64,000 bases of DNA, from positions 28,657,410 to 28,721,409 of the forward strand of contig CM046873.1 in assembly GCA_025617745.1 (NCBI GenBank). Direction: 5' to 3'. This document shows positions 35,601-45,491 of this stretch, one piece after another. The stretch is from Heliocidaris erythrogramma (taxonomy: Eukaryota; Echinodermata; Echinoidea; Camarodonta; Echinometridae). A program made the position numbers and the translations under genes. Each line of letters begins with the position of its first letter. The stretch's first letter is position 1. The notes below the pieces were generated by a model. It saw only the letters and a program-made list of their open reading frames with translations, did no database searches and was not told where the DNA came from.

Positions 35601-37913
35601 ATGGGTGAGTTTGGACCTTGCAATGAGACGACAAACCGTATGACCAGACAGGACACACTCTCAGACCCCGACCAGGTTTCTGAGGAGTGCAGATTGGTGA
35701 GGACCATCGAGAAGAAATGTCCCAGATCAGGTATGGAAATCTTCATCATCCACTAGCGGATCCAGGGGGGGGGGGGCCGAATCTGCCGCGGCCCCCCTAT
35801 TGGCGTCGAAAAAAGAGGGGAATTTTTTTTTTGTTCCTACACCCCCCCCCCCCCCCCCCCCCACTGAGCGACTTTTCGAGAAGCTGGCGAGACCGAAAAA
35901 ATACGGGTCAACCTTTTCAAAAAAAAAAAAAAATTGTTCCTAAACCCCCCCCCCCCCCCCCCCCCCCCACTGAGCGTTTGCGAGAAGCTGGCGGGACCGA
36001 AAAAATACGGGTCTACCTTTTCAAAAACTTTCATTTTTCGGCCCCCTCTTTTACTCAATCCTGGATCCGCCCCTGATCATCGTCATCATCATCACCATGA
36101 TGAACACCATCGCTATCACCATCAACACCACCGCTACCACACCAGTGTTAATATATCACGATCATTACCTTCTTCATCATCGTACTCACTACCATCAATC
36201 ATCATCACGACCACCATGAATATAATCCCCATCATTATTGTCATTATCGTCGTCAGTGGCGGGTCTGGGGGGACCCCATAACCCCCCCGAGCGAATTTGA
36301 GGTCTGGTGATTTTTTTTGTCTACACCCCCACCCCCGAGCGACTTTTCGAGAAAAATAACAGGTCTACCTTTTCCAAAAGTTGACAAACCTGCATTTGTG
36401 TGGCCCCATATACTAAATCCTGGATCCGCCCCAGATCGTACACTGCAGCAGCATCATCATCATCATAATCGCAAATGATCATTATAATGATCATTAGTGT
36501 TACCCTGATTACCGATAACAGAGACGGACAATAAAATATCGTTCGAAAGGGAGGAGTAATTGTTCATGTGTACATGTGTACGCATTCAAACCGATGACAT
36601 GTGTGGGTGTGTGTATGCGTGTGTGTCAAATGTTTGTTGGTGGGGGATAAGGGGTTATATCTTCCTTTTTAACCCTTGGGGACAACTTTGAAGCGAGACG
36701 CCCTTTTTCGTAAGACCTAAATGACAAATTTATGAATAGGTGGACATTCTTTTTTTTTGTTTTATCATCGTCTGCAATTTTATTATACCGAGTAATCTTA
36801 TTTCCATTTGTTTGACAATCTCGGCTAACTGCCCCTTTAAAATATTCTGCGTCGTTATTACAGTCGTATGACCGAATAGCTAGGCCTACCCGCATTTATG
36901 AATATCAAATTTGTCTTTTATCTTTCTCTCACACATCGTAGAGAATAGTGGTAGGTCTGTGCGATGCAGGTATAACTGGGAGCTAGCCCCTGCCTGCGAC
37001 GAAACCACGAATAAAATCACCTTGACTGGCTCGCTTGTGATTGTAGAGGGCGCCCCAGCTGACTGCGAAGCCGTCAGGACACACGAATTGAATTGCAAAC
37101 GAGGCAAAGGTAGGTGATACTCTTCCTTTCTTGTGATTTCATCCAGATTTGGGAGTCACTAGGGGTGTCAACTATTTTTTTGTCATAGAAAGGGATGGGG
37201 GACTAATCGATTGGGGATATCGATTACAAAGGTGGACAGATGCACTCTGGATTATCACCAGTGTTCAACATTCTCTAAACCAATCAGATGCTTCACCCTA
37301 TTACCTTAATTCATGGCATAGTCTATATTTATGTACTCATAATGGTTTAGATATTAGAGATTATATAATGTTGATTCTGTTCTAAAGGTTTCAGGCTGAC
37401 GATAGAGTCTGCACGACTCCGAAACATGTATTCTCTGTTGTTTTTAAGTTAAAGCTGTTATGATGTCGTCCTTTTTGATTATGTTCAATCTTCCTACCCC
37501 TCCTTCCCATTGATGTCTTCCGATTTGCTATGCTCTTTTACGTAACAAAACAATGATGAGAGACAATGGGACAGACAGGACTTGACGTGTGTGTTTTTGA
37601 AAACAATTTCTCACCAACCGGAAATATCTAACGTTTGAAAAATCAGCAGAAACGGTAATATTGGATATGGATGGTAACGATGGTGCGGGAATTCTGTAAA
37701 ATTACGCTTGTTATGTTTGATGTTATGTTTGATAAAAACACCCTCTCCTCTCCTCTCCTCTTCTCTCCTCTTCTCCTTCCAGTACCATGTTCACTAGGTG
37801 AATGGGGTGAATTCAGCGAGTGCCTGAACGGAATCCAGACTCGAACCCGTGAGCTGCAGAAAGGCCCTCACATCTGCCAACGTCTCATGCGGGAGTCGGT
37901 CACTTGTGAATAA
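32522..37913 (+). CDS. Secreted midkine/pleiotrophin-like protein with four C-type modules, gene A
   Basis: Six coding exons (32522-32642, 33550-33927, 34750-34908, 35587-35730, 36942-37109, 37783-37913) give 366 residues; every intron is phase 1. Order: signal peptide (hydrophobic LVLLVVLALVLGLVAA), a basic stretch (PKKNKGRNKEGGRR), an N-type PTN/MK domain opening EWTWSECVPNKGSCG with six further Cys, and a Gly/Arg/Lys-rich linker. Four C-type modules follow, opening ECTYAGATMSEC, NCNYTMGEFGPC, RCRYNWELAPAC and PCSLGEWGEFSEC. Vertebrate midkine (about 120 mature residues) has one N and one C domain, so this is an expanded form. The family is extracellular and binds heparan or chondroitin sulfate; the basic segments fit that. 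Receptor and role here are unknown. ATG choice: only start giving the signal peptide, just after acceptor tttgcag. Confidence 0.9.
32643..33549. other. Intron after coding exon 1, gene A
   Basis: Contains G runs near 33,095-33,108 and 33,203-33,222. Divergence from copy B rises sharply from here on, compared with the almost identical upstream 11 kb. Confidence 0.6.
33550..33927 (+). CDS. Midkine-like A, coding exon 2 (N-type PTN/MK domain and basic linker)
   Basis: Acceptor gcatgcacag, donor aaagg/gtgagc. Aligns with midkine EWAWGPC...CRVPC through EWTWSEC and CRVKC. The second half is a Gly/Arg/Lys/Asn-rich linker. Thirteen residues differ from copy B, none of them Cys. Confidence 0.9.
33928..34749. 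other. Intron after coding exon 2, gene A
   Basis: AT-rich, no gene or intact element recognised. Differs from copy B by several indels, including B lacking the stretch around 34,460-34,600. Confidence 0.5.
34750..34908 (+). CDS. Midkine-like A, coding exon 3 (C-type module 1)
   Basis: Acceptor tttcctag, donor cagaa/gtgagt. ECTYAGATMSECDPITNRM with later Cys in TPEC and ETVRC follows the midkine C-domain spacing. The frame stays open about 120 bp past the donor, so intron retention would give a short alternative tail. Confidence 0.88.
34909..35586. other. Intron after coding exon 3, gene A (unfilled AATT site)
   Basis: Holds the empty site for the two AATT-flanked elements of copy B, at about 35,371-35,400 (aaacaattcctcac). 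Otherwise no feature is recognised. Confidence 0.7.
35587..35730 (+). CDS. Midkine-like A, coding exon 4 (C-type module 2)
   Basis: Acceptor aacctcag, donor atcag/gtatgg. NCNYTMGEFGPCNETTNRM resembles midkine DCKYKFENWGAC; closing Cys in SEEC and EKKC. Confidence 0.9.
35753..36075. mobile_element. MITE-like element with tagcggatccag / ctggatccgccc ends
   Basis: The left end ctagcggatccaggg is mirrored by tcctggatccgcccctg. The interior has two copies of a gagaagctggcg-gaccgaaaaaatacggg unit, each after a long C run. It lies in the intron after coding exon 4 of gene A and is missing from the matching 303-bp intron of copy B, so its insertion is younger than the duplication or it was lost in B. 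Confidence 0.7.
36076..36230. repeat. ATC/CAC trinucleotide-rich tract
   Basis: Runs of catcatcatcacc-type triplets between the two MITE-like elements. Open frames through it are artefacts. Confidence 0.8.
36254..36433. mobile_element. Second ggatccgcc-ended MITE-like element
   Basis: Starts cagtggcgggtctgggggga and ends atcctggatccgcccca; the internal gcgacttttcgagaa is shared with the previous element. Also absent from copy B. Confidence 0.65.
36942..37109 (+). CDS. Midkine-like A, coding exon 5 (C-type module 3)
   Basis: Acceptor catcgtag, donor caaag/gtaggt. RCRYNWELAPACDETTNKI with closing Cys in ADC and LNC; ends in basic KRGK. Confidence 0.9.
37783..37913 (+). CDS. Midkine-like A, terminal coding exon 6 (C-type module 4)
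   Basis: The acceptor follows a long ctcctctcctc polypyrimidine tract. PCSLGEWGEFSECLNGIQTR and closing Cys in HIC and VTC, then Glu and stop TAA at 37,911-37,913. This module is slightly shorter than the others. Confidence 0.9.
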
Positions 37914-40900
37914 AATGAACATGACACACGCAAACCGTCATTAAAGGGGACCAGTTGCACATAAATAAGTTTTATTTGCAGAGGTTTTTTGGTTGTTTGT
38001 TCCATGTCGGTGTACTATATCCAAACTATCAGCTTAAAATGTTTAAATATGTAAAGCCCTGCTCACACGCGTCGTTTCAATCGCGTCAGTATATACCTGC
38101 GCTAATTGAGCCTCTAAATGATACGTTACGTTACTAAAAGTATTCTTGCGCTATTCATTTGGCGATCACTTTTTGAAGAGTATTACTCTTTCACGACGCG
38201 TTTAAAGACCATACAAGTTACTGAAGCGGTCCTAAAGCCTCGTATGAGCCGGTCTTTAGAGAAATAGCGAGTCTAAATACTCTGTTAATGAAGGTTTGGT
38301 GACTTGTGAGCGACTGCTCGACGCACCCGCATGCGTGCGCGTATGCACGAACAAAGAACCCAAGTCCGACTTGGTTTCCGTGCGTCGGTTTTTTTTTTTA
38401 TATTATCCTCTGTTTTCTCTATACTCCTAAACCACTCAATCATAATGTTGGGTTATATGTGGGTTTTTTTTCTTTTACACATACTAACTCTGTAAAAAGT
38501 ATAATTATTATCGATGACTGGTCCCCTTAAACACAACAAGGATTACAGTACGTGGGATCGCGCTTGGCCCAGGGTATGGTGGACGGGGCAAAGGTGTGAT
38601 TGGGTGTGGTTTTGATGGGCTGGACTGGGCGCCAGGATTTATTGAGGGTGATATTTAAAGTAAGATTAAAGCAGTTTACGCACGTGCAGTCTGGAAAGCT
38701 TGTAATGGGTCGCGAAAATGGCATGAATTTCCTTTGAAGCATCCCCGCTTTGTTCGTCCTGGTCCAAGTTGAGGGCTGCAGGAACTCGTGTGGTCTCATT
38801 ACCCTTTATTACCCCCAAATCAAATAAAGCCAGATCTGGAAAATATATTAACCCCTGCCCCCTTTCCCATCACAACGCTCGAAGAGCCGTCACTGGTTAT
38901 AATCATCGTCATCATGATGGGCTGAGCTGGGCTGGACTGGGCGGGGTTGGGGTGGGAATGGGCGTGGTCAGGATGGAGTGGGTGCTAGGGTTTATTGAGG
39001 GTGATATTCTTAGTAGGATTAAAGCAGTTTACGCACGTGATCATTCATTTTGCTAAAACAGATGAAATACGTAAGAAAAATGGTCTGCATTGACTAAAAT
39101 GATAATACCATGTGATAAATATAAAGACAAGAAAAAGAAAACTTAATCTTAATTTTCGTGATATATTCGTAAACTGAATGCTTCAAAAATATTTTGGGTG
39201 TAGTTATGGAGAGTTGCGATTTTCAATATTCAACGTGACCAAATGAGAAATTTCTAGTGTCCTATTAACATTTTATGGTAAATATGTTGGTTATATTTTG
39301 CAGCCTTTTTGTACTTTGTATTTTCTCAACCTTTAGTGACGAAATAAAAGGTAAAAACCTGGCACATAATATTTGGACACTTATGTACTTCTGTGTTTTT
39401 AAAATTGAGATAGAATGGGAGAGAGGGCGAGAGAGATTTTAGCACTGAAATTTAAAGGACCTCATCAAACACCTTACTGTTTAAACTTGGCGTGTTTGTG
39501 TCTCATGTATTGTGCAAGAATGCATAGTCAAATTTAAGATTGTTTTTCTTATTTATGCAAATATGCAATTTTTTTTCAAGGAATTCTCACTTTTTTCAGT
39601 TTTCCCCCCATTTATGGAGAAAATGCATTCAAATTTGGCATGTTTGTAGCTTGTCATATAATCTAAAAAGATAGCTAAGTGCATTTGAATATGTGTATTG
39701 AAATTTCCTATTCATACTTAGATTAATTATGCAAATAAGCTAATTTTTCTTCGACATCTACATGTAGTATAACTCATTATAATCCACCATAAACCACCAT
39801 AAACAACATGAAATGTGTGAAATTATCTGTCCATTTAAATTTTTTTAGATTGATTTTCTTTTTTCACTTTGTTGACCAATATTTATGTATTTCTTTGTTT
39901 TTAAATCTTTTGTTTTTCATTGTTCTGTTATATAGAATAGTCGATGATAGTCAAACGAGATGTTATCTGAAGAAAAACAGAAAAAACATTCTTTTGACAA
40001 CACTTCTTGTAAAGCCCATACATTGTATACACAAAATTAATGGAAACCGCCATTTGTTGTGCCATTGGTCATGAATATGTGCTATAATTTATCTCCGCAA
40101 CCGTACCCCTAATTTTCACAAATATGGTCTTAAAATGTGCACGAGACGTGAAAGGAAAAATTCATGAAATTTCAGCACGAGATCTTTTCGCGTTAAAAAA
40201 TTATCGCCCAAAATGTCGAAGGGGGGCTAATTTAGCCCCCCCCCCCCCAGGGCTATTGTGGGTTAAATGTGTTGAAAGAAAATATAGCTCTTGCCAACTA
40301 TTTGCTTCCGAGTGCATTCCTTAAACACGCAAGTGGGTAGTTCATCTGGTGTTTGCTCGTTGGATATGGACATAGCCCATTAAATGGTTTATATCACCTT
40401 TCTTTTTTCCCTTTCTCTCTCACCTTTCTCTCCCCTCTCTATATCCGCACATCCCTCAAAATAATTTTTGGACACTCCTAAACCTAAAGTAAAAGGACAT
40501 AAGTCGATTGAAAACGAGAAAGAGCATAGATAAAATAAAGAAATAAGGTAGGGGAGAGAGAGGTAGTGAGGGACAAGAGCAAAATTAAAAGATGTTAATA
40601 GAGGGCGGCACGATGAGTATGGACAAAATGAGGAAGAGAGAGAGAGATACAGAGAAAGAGGCAGACAGAGAGGGAGAAAGAAAACAAAAACAAAAGAGAA
40701 AACAAACAAGAGAAAACAAAAACAATAGAGGAGAGGGAGAGGACATTATTAGCTGGGCTGTACAAGCGGTATATTACACAATTATTAAAAGAAATTCGAC
40801 AGAGTCAAAGTTTTATGAATCAATAAAAACACGTTTAATTTGTCAAAACAGAATTCAAAGCGTTTTGATTGTCACTTGCAGTGAAATTCATATAAAACAA

Positions 40901-41048
40901 ACATATTGCAACATCCAATATTTCTGTTAGAAATGTAAGCCTGGTTACAAGAAAAAGAATGAAATTATTTTCATAAATGGAAATGAAGTTGACGATTATT
41001 TAAAAGTGCATAATGCTTTTCTCCATCGTAATTCGTGACAACATTGGT
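37914..41048. other. Midkine-like A 3' UTR and spacer, no gene recognised
   Basis: No coding exon recognised. Contains a repeat unit at 38,703-38,919 that recurs at 41,265-41,481, a G/C hairpin at about 40,216-40,247, and a purine/pyrimidine-skewed tract at 40,395-40,740. The rest is AT-rich. Confidence 0.5.
38703..38919. repeat. Dispersed repeat unit, copy 1
   Basis: Shares taatgggtcgcga, atggcatgaatttcctttga, agttgagggctgcaggaact and ggttataatcatcgtcatca with 41,265-41,481 at roughly 90 percent identity. Ends at a decayed agccgtcactgg terminus matching the ggatccgccactg element family. Confidence 0.8.
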
Positions 41049-41458
41049 CAGTGGCGGATCCAGGATTCTCAGATGGTGGGCAAGGGGGGGGGGGGGGGGG
41101 GGGTAGCGTTACAAGTCTTAAAATTATCTTGTCAGGAAAGCAACACAAAATGAATTTATAAAGGTTTTCCTACTTCCAGGAGCCTTTTGAGATCTTAATT
41201 ATATTCCTCTTTTATTTTAATTAGAGGTACTTTAATCAATTCAAACGACGGTGTGGAAACATTGTAATGGGTCGCGACAATGGCATGAATTTCCTTTGAA
41301 ACATCCCCGCTTCGCTCGTCCTGCTCCAAGTTGAGGGCTGCAGGAACTCATGTGGTATCATTACCCTTTATTACCCCGAAATCAAATAAAACCAGATCTG
41401 GAAAAAATATTAACCCCCGCCCCCTCCCCCATCATAACGCTCCAAGATCCGCCACTGG
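41049..41458. mobile_element. MITE-like element with cagtggcggatccagg ends
   Basis: The left end cagtggcggatccagg is mirrored by ccaagatccgccactg at the right. It includes a G run near 41,086-41,103 and the dispersed unit also seen at 38.7-38.9 kb. Its right end lies about 110 bp from the stop of the minus-strand gene. Confidence 0.7.
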
Positions 41459-41481
41459 TTATAATCATCGTCATCATGGAG
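41265..41481. repeat. Dispersed repeat unit, copy 2
   Basis: Second copy of the 38,703-38,919 unit. Here the terminus (gatccgccactgg) is intact. Confidence 0.8.
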
Positions 41482-41569
41482 CAAATTCATCACGCCGAAT
41501 TATCATTTGAAGGCCTACTTCGCATAAAAATGAGTAAAAATAATAATCGTTTTAAAGAGCAAGAGTTCT

Positions 41570-42027
41570 CTACTCGTCATCATCGTCATCTTCATCATCA
41601 TCATCGTCGTCGTCGTCGTCGTCATCATCACTGCTCAACATTGACATCAAGCCTTTTCTGCTTCCATCCTCTTTGCGGGTGGACTTGAAAGTTGCCATAC
41701 TCTCAAGTCTGTTTGATAGGGTGCTGCCAAGCCCCTTCTGCCCCCGTCCCGCCCTCTCCTTGCGTGTTCCATGAAAAGCTATCATGGAGTAGTCTTCAAA
41801 AGTTTCCTTTTTGACCAATCTCTCCTTCTGCCTCTCTTCCATTCTTTTCCTCATCATCAGAAACTTTTCCTTATCGCTCAGTTTGGGTTTATCCTCGGCT
41901 AGCGGCGGTGGGGTTTCGGGTGTCGTCTCAGCAGAGTCATGATCGATAGCTACAGATGCTGAAGGACTGTCTCTATAAGGTGATGAAGATGATAAAGATG
42001 GCAGTCGAATTTTGGTTTCAGCACTCT
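41570..42027 (-). CDS. Unknown acidic protein, terminal exon
   Basis: About 152 codons, from SAETKIRLPSLSS to the acidic tail and stop. The tail codons form a gat/gac trinucleotide run, so its length is likely to vary between alleles. Confidence 0.6.
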
Positions 42028-43116
42028 CTGCACTTTCCTTCTTTTCAGTGTGTGTGTGTGTGTGTGTGTGTAATTGGGTTTTTTTACAGACGTGTATCAA
42101 TCAGATATGATTATTTACGTCTGGGACCGACCTTTAACGTCACCATCCGAAAGACGTGACTCAGTCTCGAACCTGGGTCCGCTGAATCAGTTTATAACTT
42201 CCACTGGTAGCTGGATTACAGGCGCACGCCACAACGCCCAGTTCCGTCGTCAACAGATTTTATACTGGAAGATTTTGATTTCGTCGACTTTGATTTTGTC
42301 CTCTCATTTCGGGTCTGTTTCTTCGTTTTGAATGATTTTGTAGAAGGCGGGGGTGACGGTGGTGGTAAAATGTCCGGCTGTGTTATAATGGGTTCGTCCA
42401 TCATCATTGGCGGTTCGATATCACTATCATGGCTATCGTCACTATCACTCCTCTGTCGTCTGCGAAGCTTAACCTTCCGTGATTTGTTCGTGCGGAGAAA
42501 GTCCACCAGCGGTTTGTCCGTTTGCGCGCCATCCACACAACAAGCCTCGCAACTTCTGCGAAAATGCGTCGGAGAATGAGAAGGTGCGCGTGCGGGTTTT
42601 CTGCGCTTCTCGCTATCTCGTCTTCCCTGTATTTTCTTCTCTTCCTCCTCGACGTCAATATTCAACACATCCCAGTTGTTGATGTGCGATTGGACGTATC
42701 GCATATCGAAGTTGAGATCTACGTGTGGGCGTGGACTAGTTAAATCTAACGCTTCAAATATGGCAAGAGGCTCGCTGTTTGCCATCGTCATGTTCTCAAT
42801 CATTTCCGAGGCCTCGTCATTTTCAATTTCTTTCTCCACCATGTCTTTATACCACTCCTCTGGGCCCGTCTCGTCCATTGTCATTCGAAGCCCTTCTTCC
42901 ATGGCCGAATTTCCCCGCGCTGTCTGTCCGTCGAGCTGTCGCCTGACCGCGCGTAGCTTCTTGCAGAGCGCAACATCGAGTTGTTCCTTCGCGTCGATGA
43001 GCCGACGGTAGGTGGGCGAGTTGCTTCGAGAGTGGTATCCATATTTCGAAGGCTCAACGGTGACTTCTCTATTGGAGTCTCGCTTGTGTCTTGTCTGAGA
43101 TGTGACGGATTCCAGT
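41570..43116 (-). CDS. Unknown acidic Ser/Lys-rich protein gene (partial, at least two exons)
   Basis: Two frames on the minus strand join if splicing uses donor ttcca/gtataa (42,266) and acceptor aagtgcag (before 42,027), both phase 1. The upstream exon stays open past MEEGLRM (ATG at 42,902) to an acceptor-like ccatctag at 43,117, so the true start may lie in an exon not seen. Visible parts: a charged, helix-prone start (RRLIDAKEQLDVALCKKLR), an acidic stretch (EEWYKDMVEKEIENDEASEM), VDLNFDMRYVQSHINNWDVL, a basic Ser/Lys run, KLSDKEKFLMMRKRMEERQK, and an Asp/Glu tail of about 18 residues before the stop. No domain recognised; function unknown. Its non-repetitive middle, spliceable frames and CpG-rich coding composition argue for a real gene. 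Confidence 0.6.
42049..42070. repeat. (TG)n microsatellite in the intron of the unknown gene
   Basis: Eleven TG units just upstream (on the minus strand) of the terminal exon acceptor. Confidence 0.9.
42266..43116 (-). CDS. Unknown acidic protein, upstream exon
   Basis: About 284 codons open without interruption, with CpG-rich codons unlike the AT-rich surroundings. Contains the acidic and NNWDVLNIDVEEEEK blocks and a Cys pair in CEACC. The start is uncertain. Confidence 0.6.
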
Positions 43117-43439
43117 CTAGATGGGAGTGAGTTCAGGCGGGGTGATATCAGAAATTAATAAAACAATAAAAAAAAAAAAAAATTAATTTTGATACCGAAA
43201 TTCTTTTTATGTACAATTGTTTGGAATGTAACAAGGAATGTTTACACCAAAAATCAGCATCCTAGAAGCTTTATTTAGTGATTTAGGGCAAAAAGTATGT
43301 TTTTACGCATAAATTAGAATAATTAAATAATTCAAAATAATTAATGAATATTTTTCGAAAATATGAGTATGCAATTTTGTAGTCTATGCGAGGCTTTACG
43401 CGCGTGCAAAATTTTGCGACGATCGCGCAATCAGCGACC

Positions 43440-43482
43440 GTTATCTCAGGGGGGGGGGCCTTTAGGCCCCCCCCCCCCCAGT
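43440..43482. repeat. G-run/C-run hairpin
   Basis: A G run, ggcctttaggcc at the centre, then a C run: a perfect snapback of about 12-14 bp per arm. It sits just before the left edge of duplication B. A similar hairpin (ggggggctaatttagccccc) lies near 40,216-40,247. Confidence 0.8.
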
Positions 43483-44357
43483 TTTCCAGCCTCCAAAATA
43501 CCCCAGTCTTTTTAGGGTTAAAGAAAAACCGAAAAAGAATTGATTTATGCTTGTTTACTGTGCAAATTATAATAACTCTGGACAAAAAACAACAAAATCC
43601 AACGTATTTTGTCTCACGTTCCCAAAATGTGAATGTTGATAAATGTCTGTGTCATTGCCTATGTATTTGTATATCACAAAAATCTTCCGTCATGACGCTC
43701 CCGACAGGTTTTTATATGGCCGATATGCTACCCGATAGGCTACCCTGGGTAAACAAGACATGTTATTATTATTAATATTATTATTATTAATATGCTTCAT
43801 GGTCAAATTTCGATAAAGATTTAAAAAAATAAAGAAGAAATAAACAATTTCTAGGGGGAGGGAAGGATGAATGACATAAGAGCCATTCCGTATGAAACGA
43901 TTGTCCCTTTTAAAAACATTGGTCATTTTCTCAAGTCTTATTTCCATTTGCAATGAACTTGCAAATTTTACTCTCAATTTACAATGCGAAAACAAATGTT
44001 TTACAGCTTTCTTTATCAAATTGATGAGGAGATTTTAGGGACAAATAGATCTACATTTTGAATCTAAACGTGAATTCAGTGTACATAATGCAAAATATGC
44101 AATACATATTTTGCAATACTTATTTATTTGTATAATGATGTGCATCTCAATTTGTGTACATATTACTGTGGAGTGACGTCTAGAATATAATCCTGAATAG
44201 TTGTGAATACTGTTGACGTGCCTGCGATATATAGCAAGCCTTGTGTGTATTCGAGTCGTGAATTATTTGAACAAATTAAAAGGAGGCAAAAGTGCTATTT
44301 CATGTGATATGTTTCGATTTAACGTGAATTATTTTGATATGATAACAATGGTTGGTT

Positions 44358-44615
44358 TGGACGGAGGGATGGGTGGACAGAGAGATAGAGAAAGAGAAGG
44401 TGGAAAAGATGGTGACCAAGATAGAATGAGGGGGAGAGACGTAGAGAAAGAGAGAAAGAACATTAGAGAGTGGGGAGGGGTTCAGAGAGAGAGAGAGAGA
44501 GGAAGTGAGAGAAAAGTTATTGATAAAGAGAGCTGGTGCGAGAAGAAGAGAGTGCGAGAGGAGTGACAAAGAGCGAGGGAATAGATGTCAAAGTGGGAGA
44601 AAGAAAAACAGAGAG
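44358..44615. repeat. Purine-rich (GA) low-complexity tract (copy B)
   Basis: Counterpart of 19,745-19,990, with a shorter GA run and a 12-bp insertion (tggtgaccaaga). Confidence 0.8.
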
Positions 44616-44673
44616 AGTCATTGTGACAGATTCGGGGGGATGCGCTAGAAAATGATGTAGAAACTAATTTGTA

Positions 44674-45330
44674 GAAAATAAGCGATTTCGTAATTGGGAT
44701 TTGCGCATGAGCAGATAAAGGTCATTTGACATAAACTGGCATGTTCGTTTAAAATAGACCTGTTTACTAATTTTATGCATACTTTTTGAACAAAAGTTTC
44801 TCTTGACGACTCAAAAGCTTGCCAGAGGCTTGCCCGACATAGCAACAACTAATGTATGCAAAGTGGATTCCACCTATAGAGATGGCATTATGCTTAGCAG
44901 GTGCACCGAATAGTTGGTAACTAAGGATTCTGGAGAGAAACATGCATAAAGTGCAGTAAATTAGTAAACAGGTCTATTCACTGAGATAAGCATCGACTGT
45001 GATGTAATGATTATTCATATATTCATTTAATTATACTTTTCATTAAATCCACTGAACAGCAACAACGTGTTTCATTGATGGTTGGTATTTGACAGTCTGC
45101 CAAATGATAGCCAACTTGCAAACAATGCGCTTTCCCAAGTGTTCATTGACGTGCTATTCTAGTCACCTGGTCTACGATGTCTTTCTTTCATAGAGTTTGA
45201 ATTCTGTAGGTTGCTATGTCGGGTAAGCTTACGTATTATCTTTCTTTGAAAAGATGCCTATCCTAATGAAAAAAGGGAAAAGTCATTTGCAAAAAGTTGC
45301 TCGTGGGCCAATTACGAAATCGCTTATTCT
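44674..45330. mobile_element. TIR DNA element candidate (copy B)
   Basis: Counterpart of 20,064-20,707. Left aaaataagcgatttcgtaat and right attacgaaatcgcttattct are fully complementary here, supporting the terminal assignment. Confidence 0.65.
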
Positions 45331-45491
45331 GAAAGCCATAATAGAAACGTCATGGGAGAATATAAAAGAAATAATCAAAAAGAGACTAACATGATCAATG
45401 CCTACTTATCATGAAGCGTGACCACTGACCATTACAATGCAATGGTCAAGAAAATCGGATATTGGTCACTGAGAGTACTCCTACACAAGTG

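Larger units (their letters stand above)
18690..37913 (+). repeat. Segmental duplication, copy A
   Basis: Homology with copy B starts near aaagaaaaactgaaaagaat (18.69 kb) and continues, with indels, through the last coding exon of the midkine-like gene that B reaches (exon 5). The offset to B grows from about 24.6 kb to about 27.8 kb because B carries extra insertions. The right limit is not defined, since B leaves the window inside the gene. Confidence 0.93.

Noticed and set aside
35687-36281. 129- and 115-codon frames rich in Pro, His and Arg
   Set aside because: They start in coding exon 4 of the midkine-like gene or in the intron and run through C runs, a MITE-like element and ATC repeats.
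40389-40930. Overlapping frames on both strands rich in Arg/Lys/Glu or Leu/Ser/Phe
   Set aside because: Products of a purine/pyrimidine-skewed tract; no splice context and no domain.
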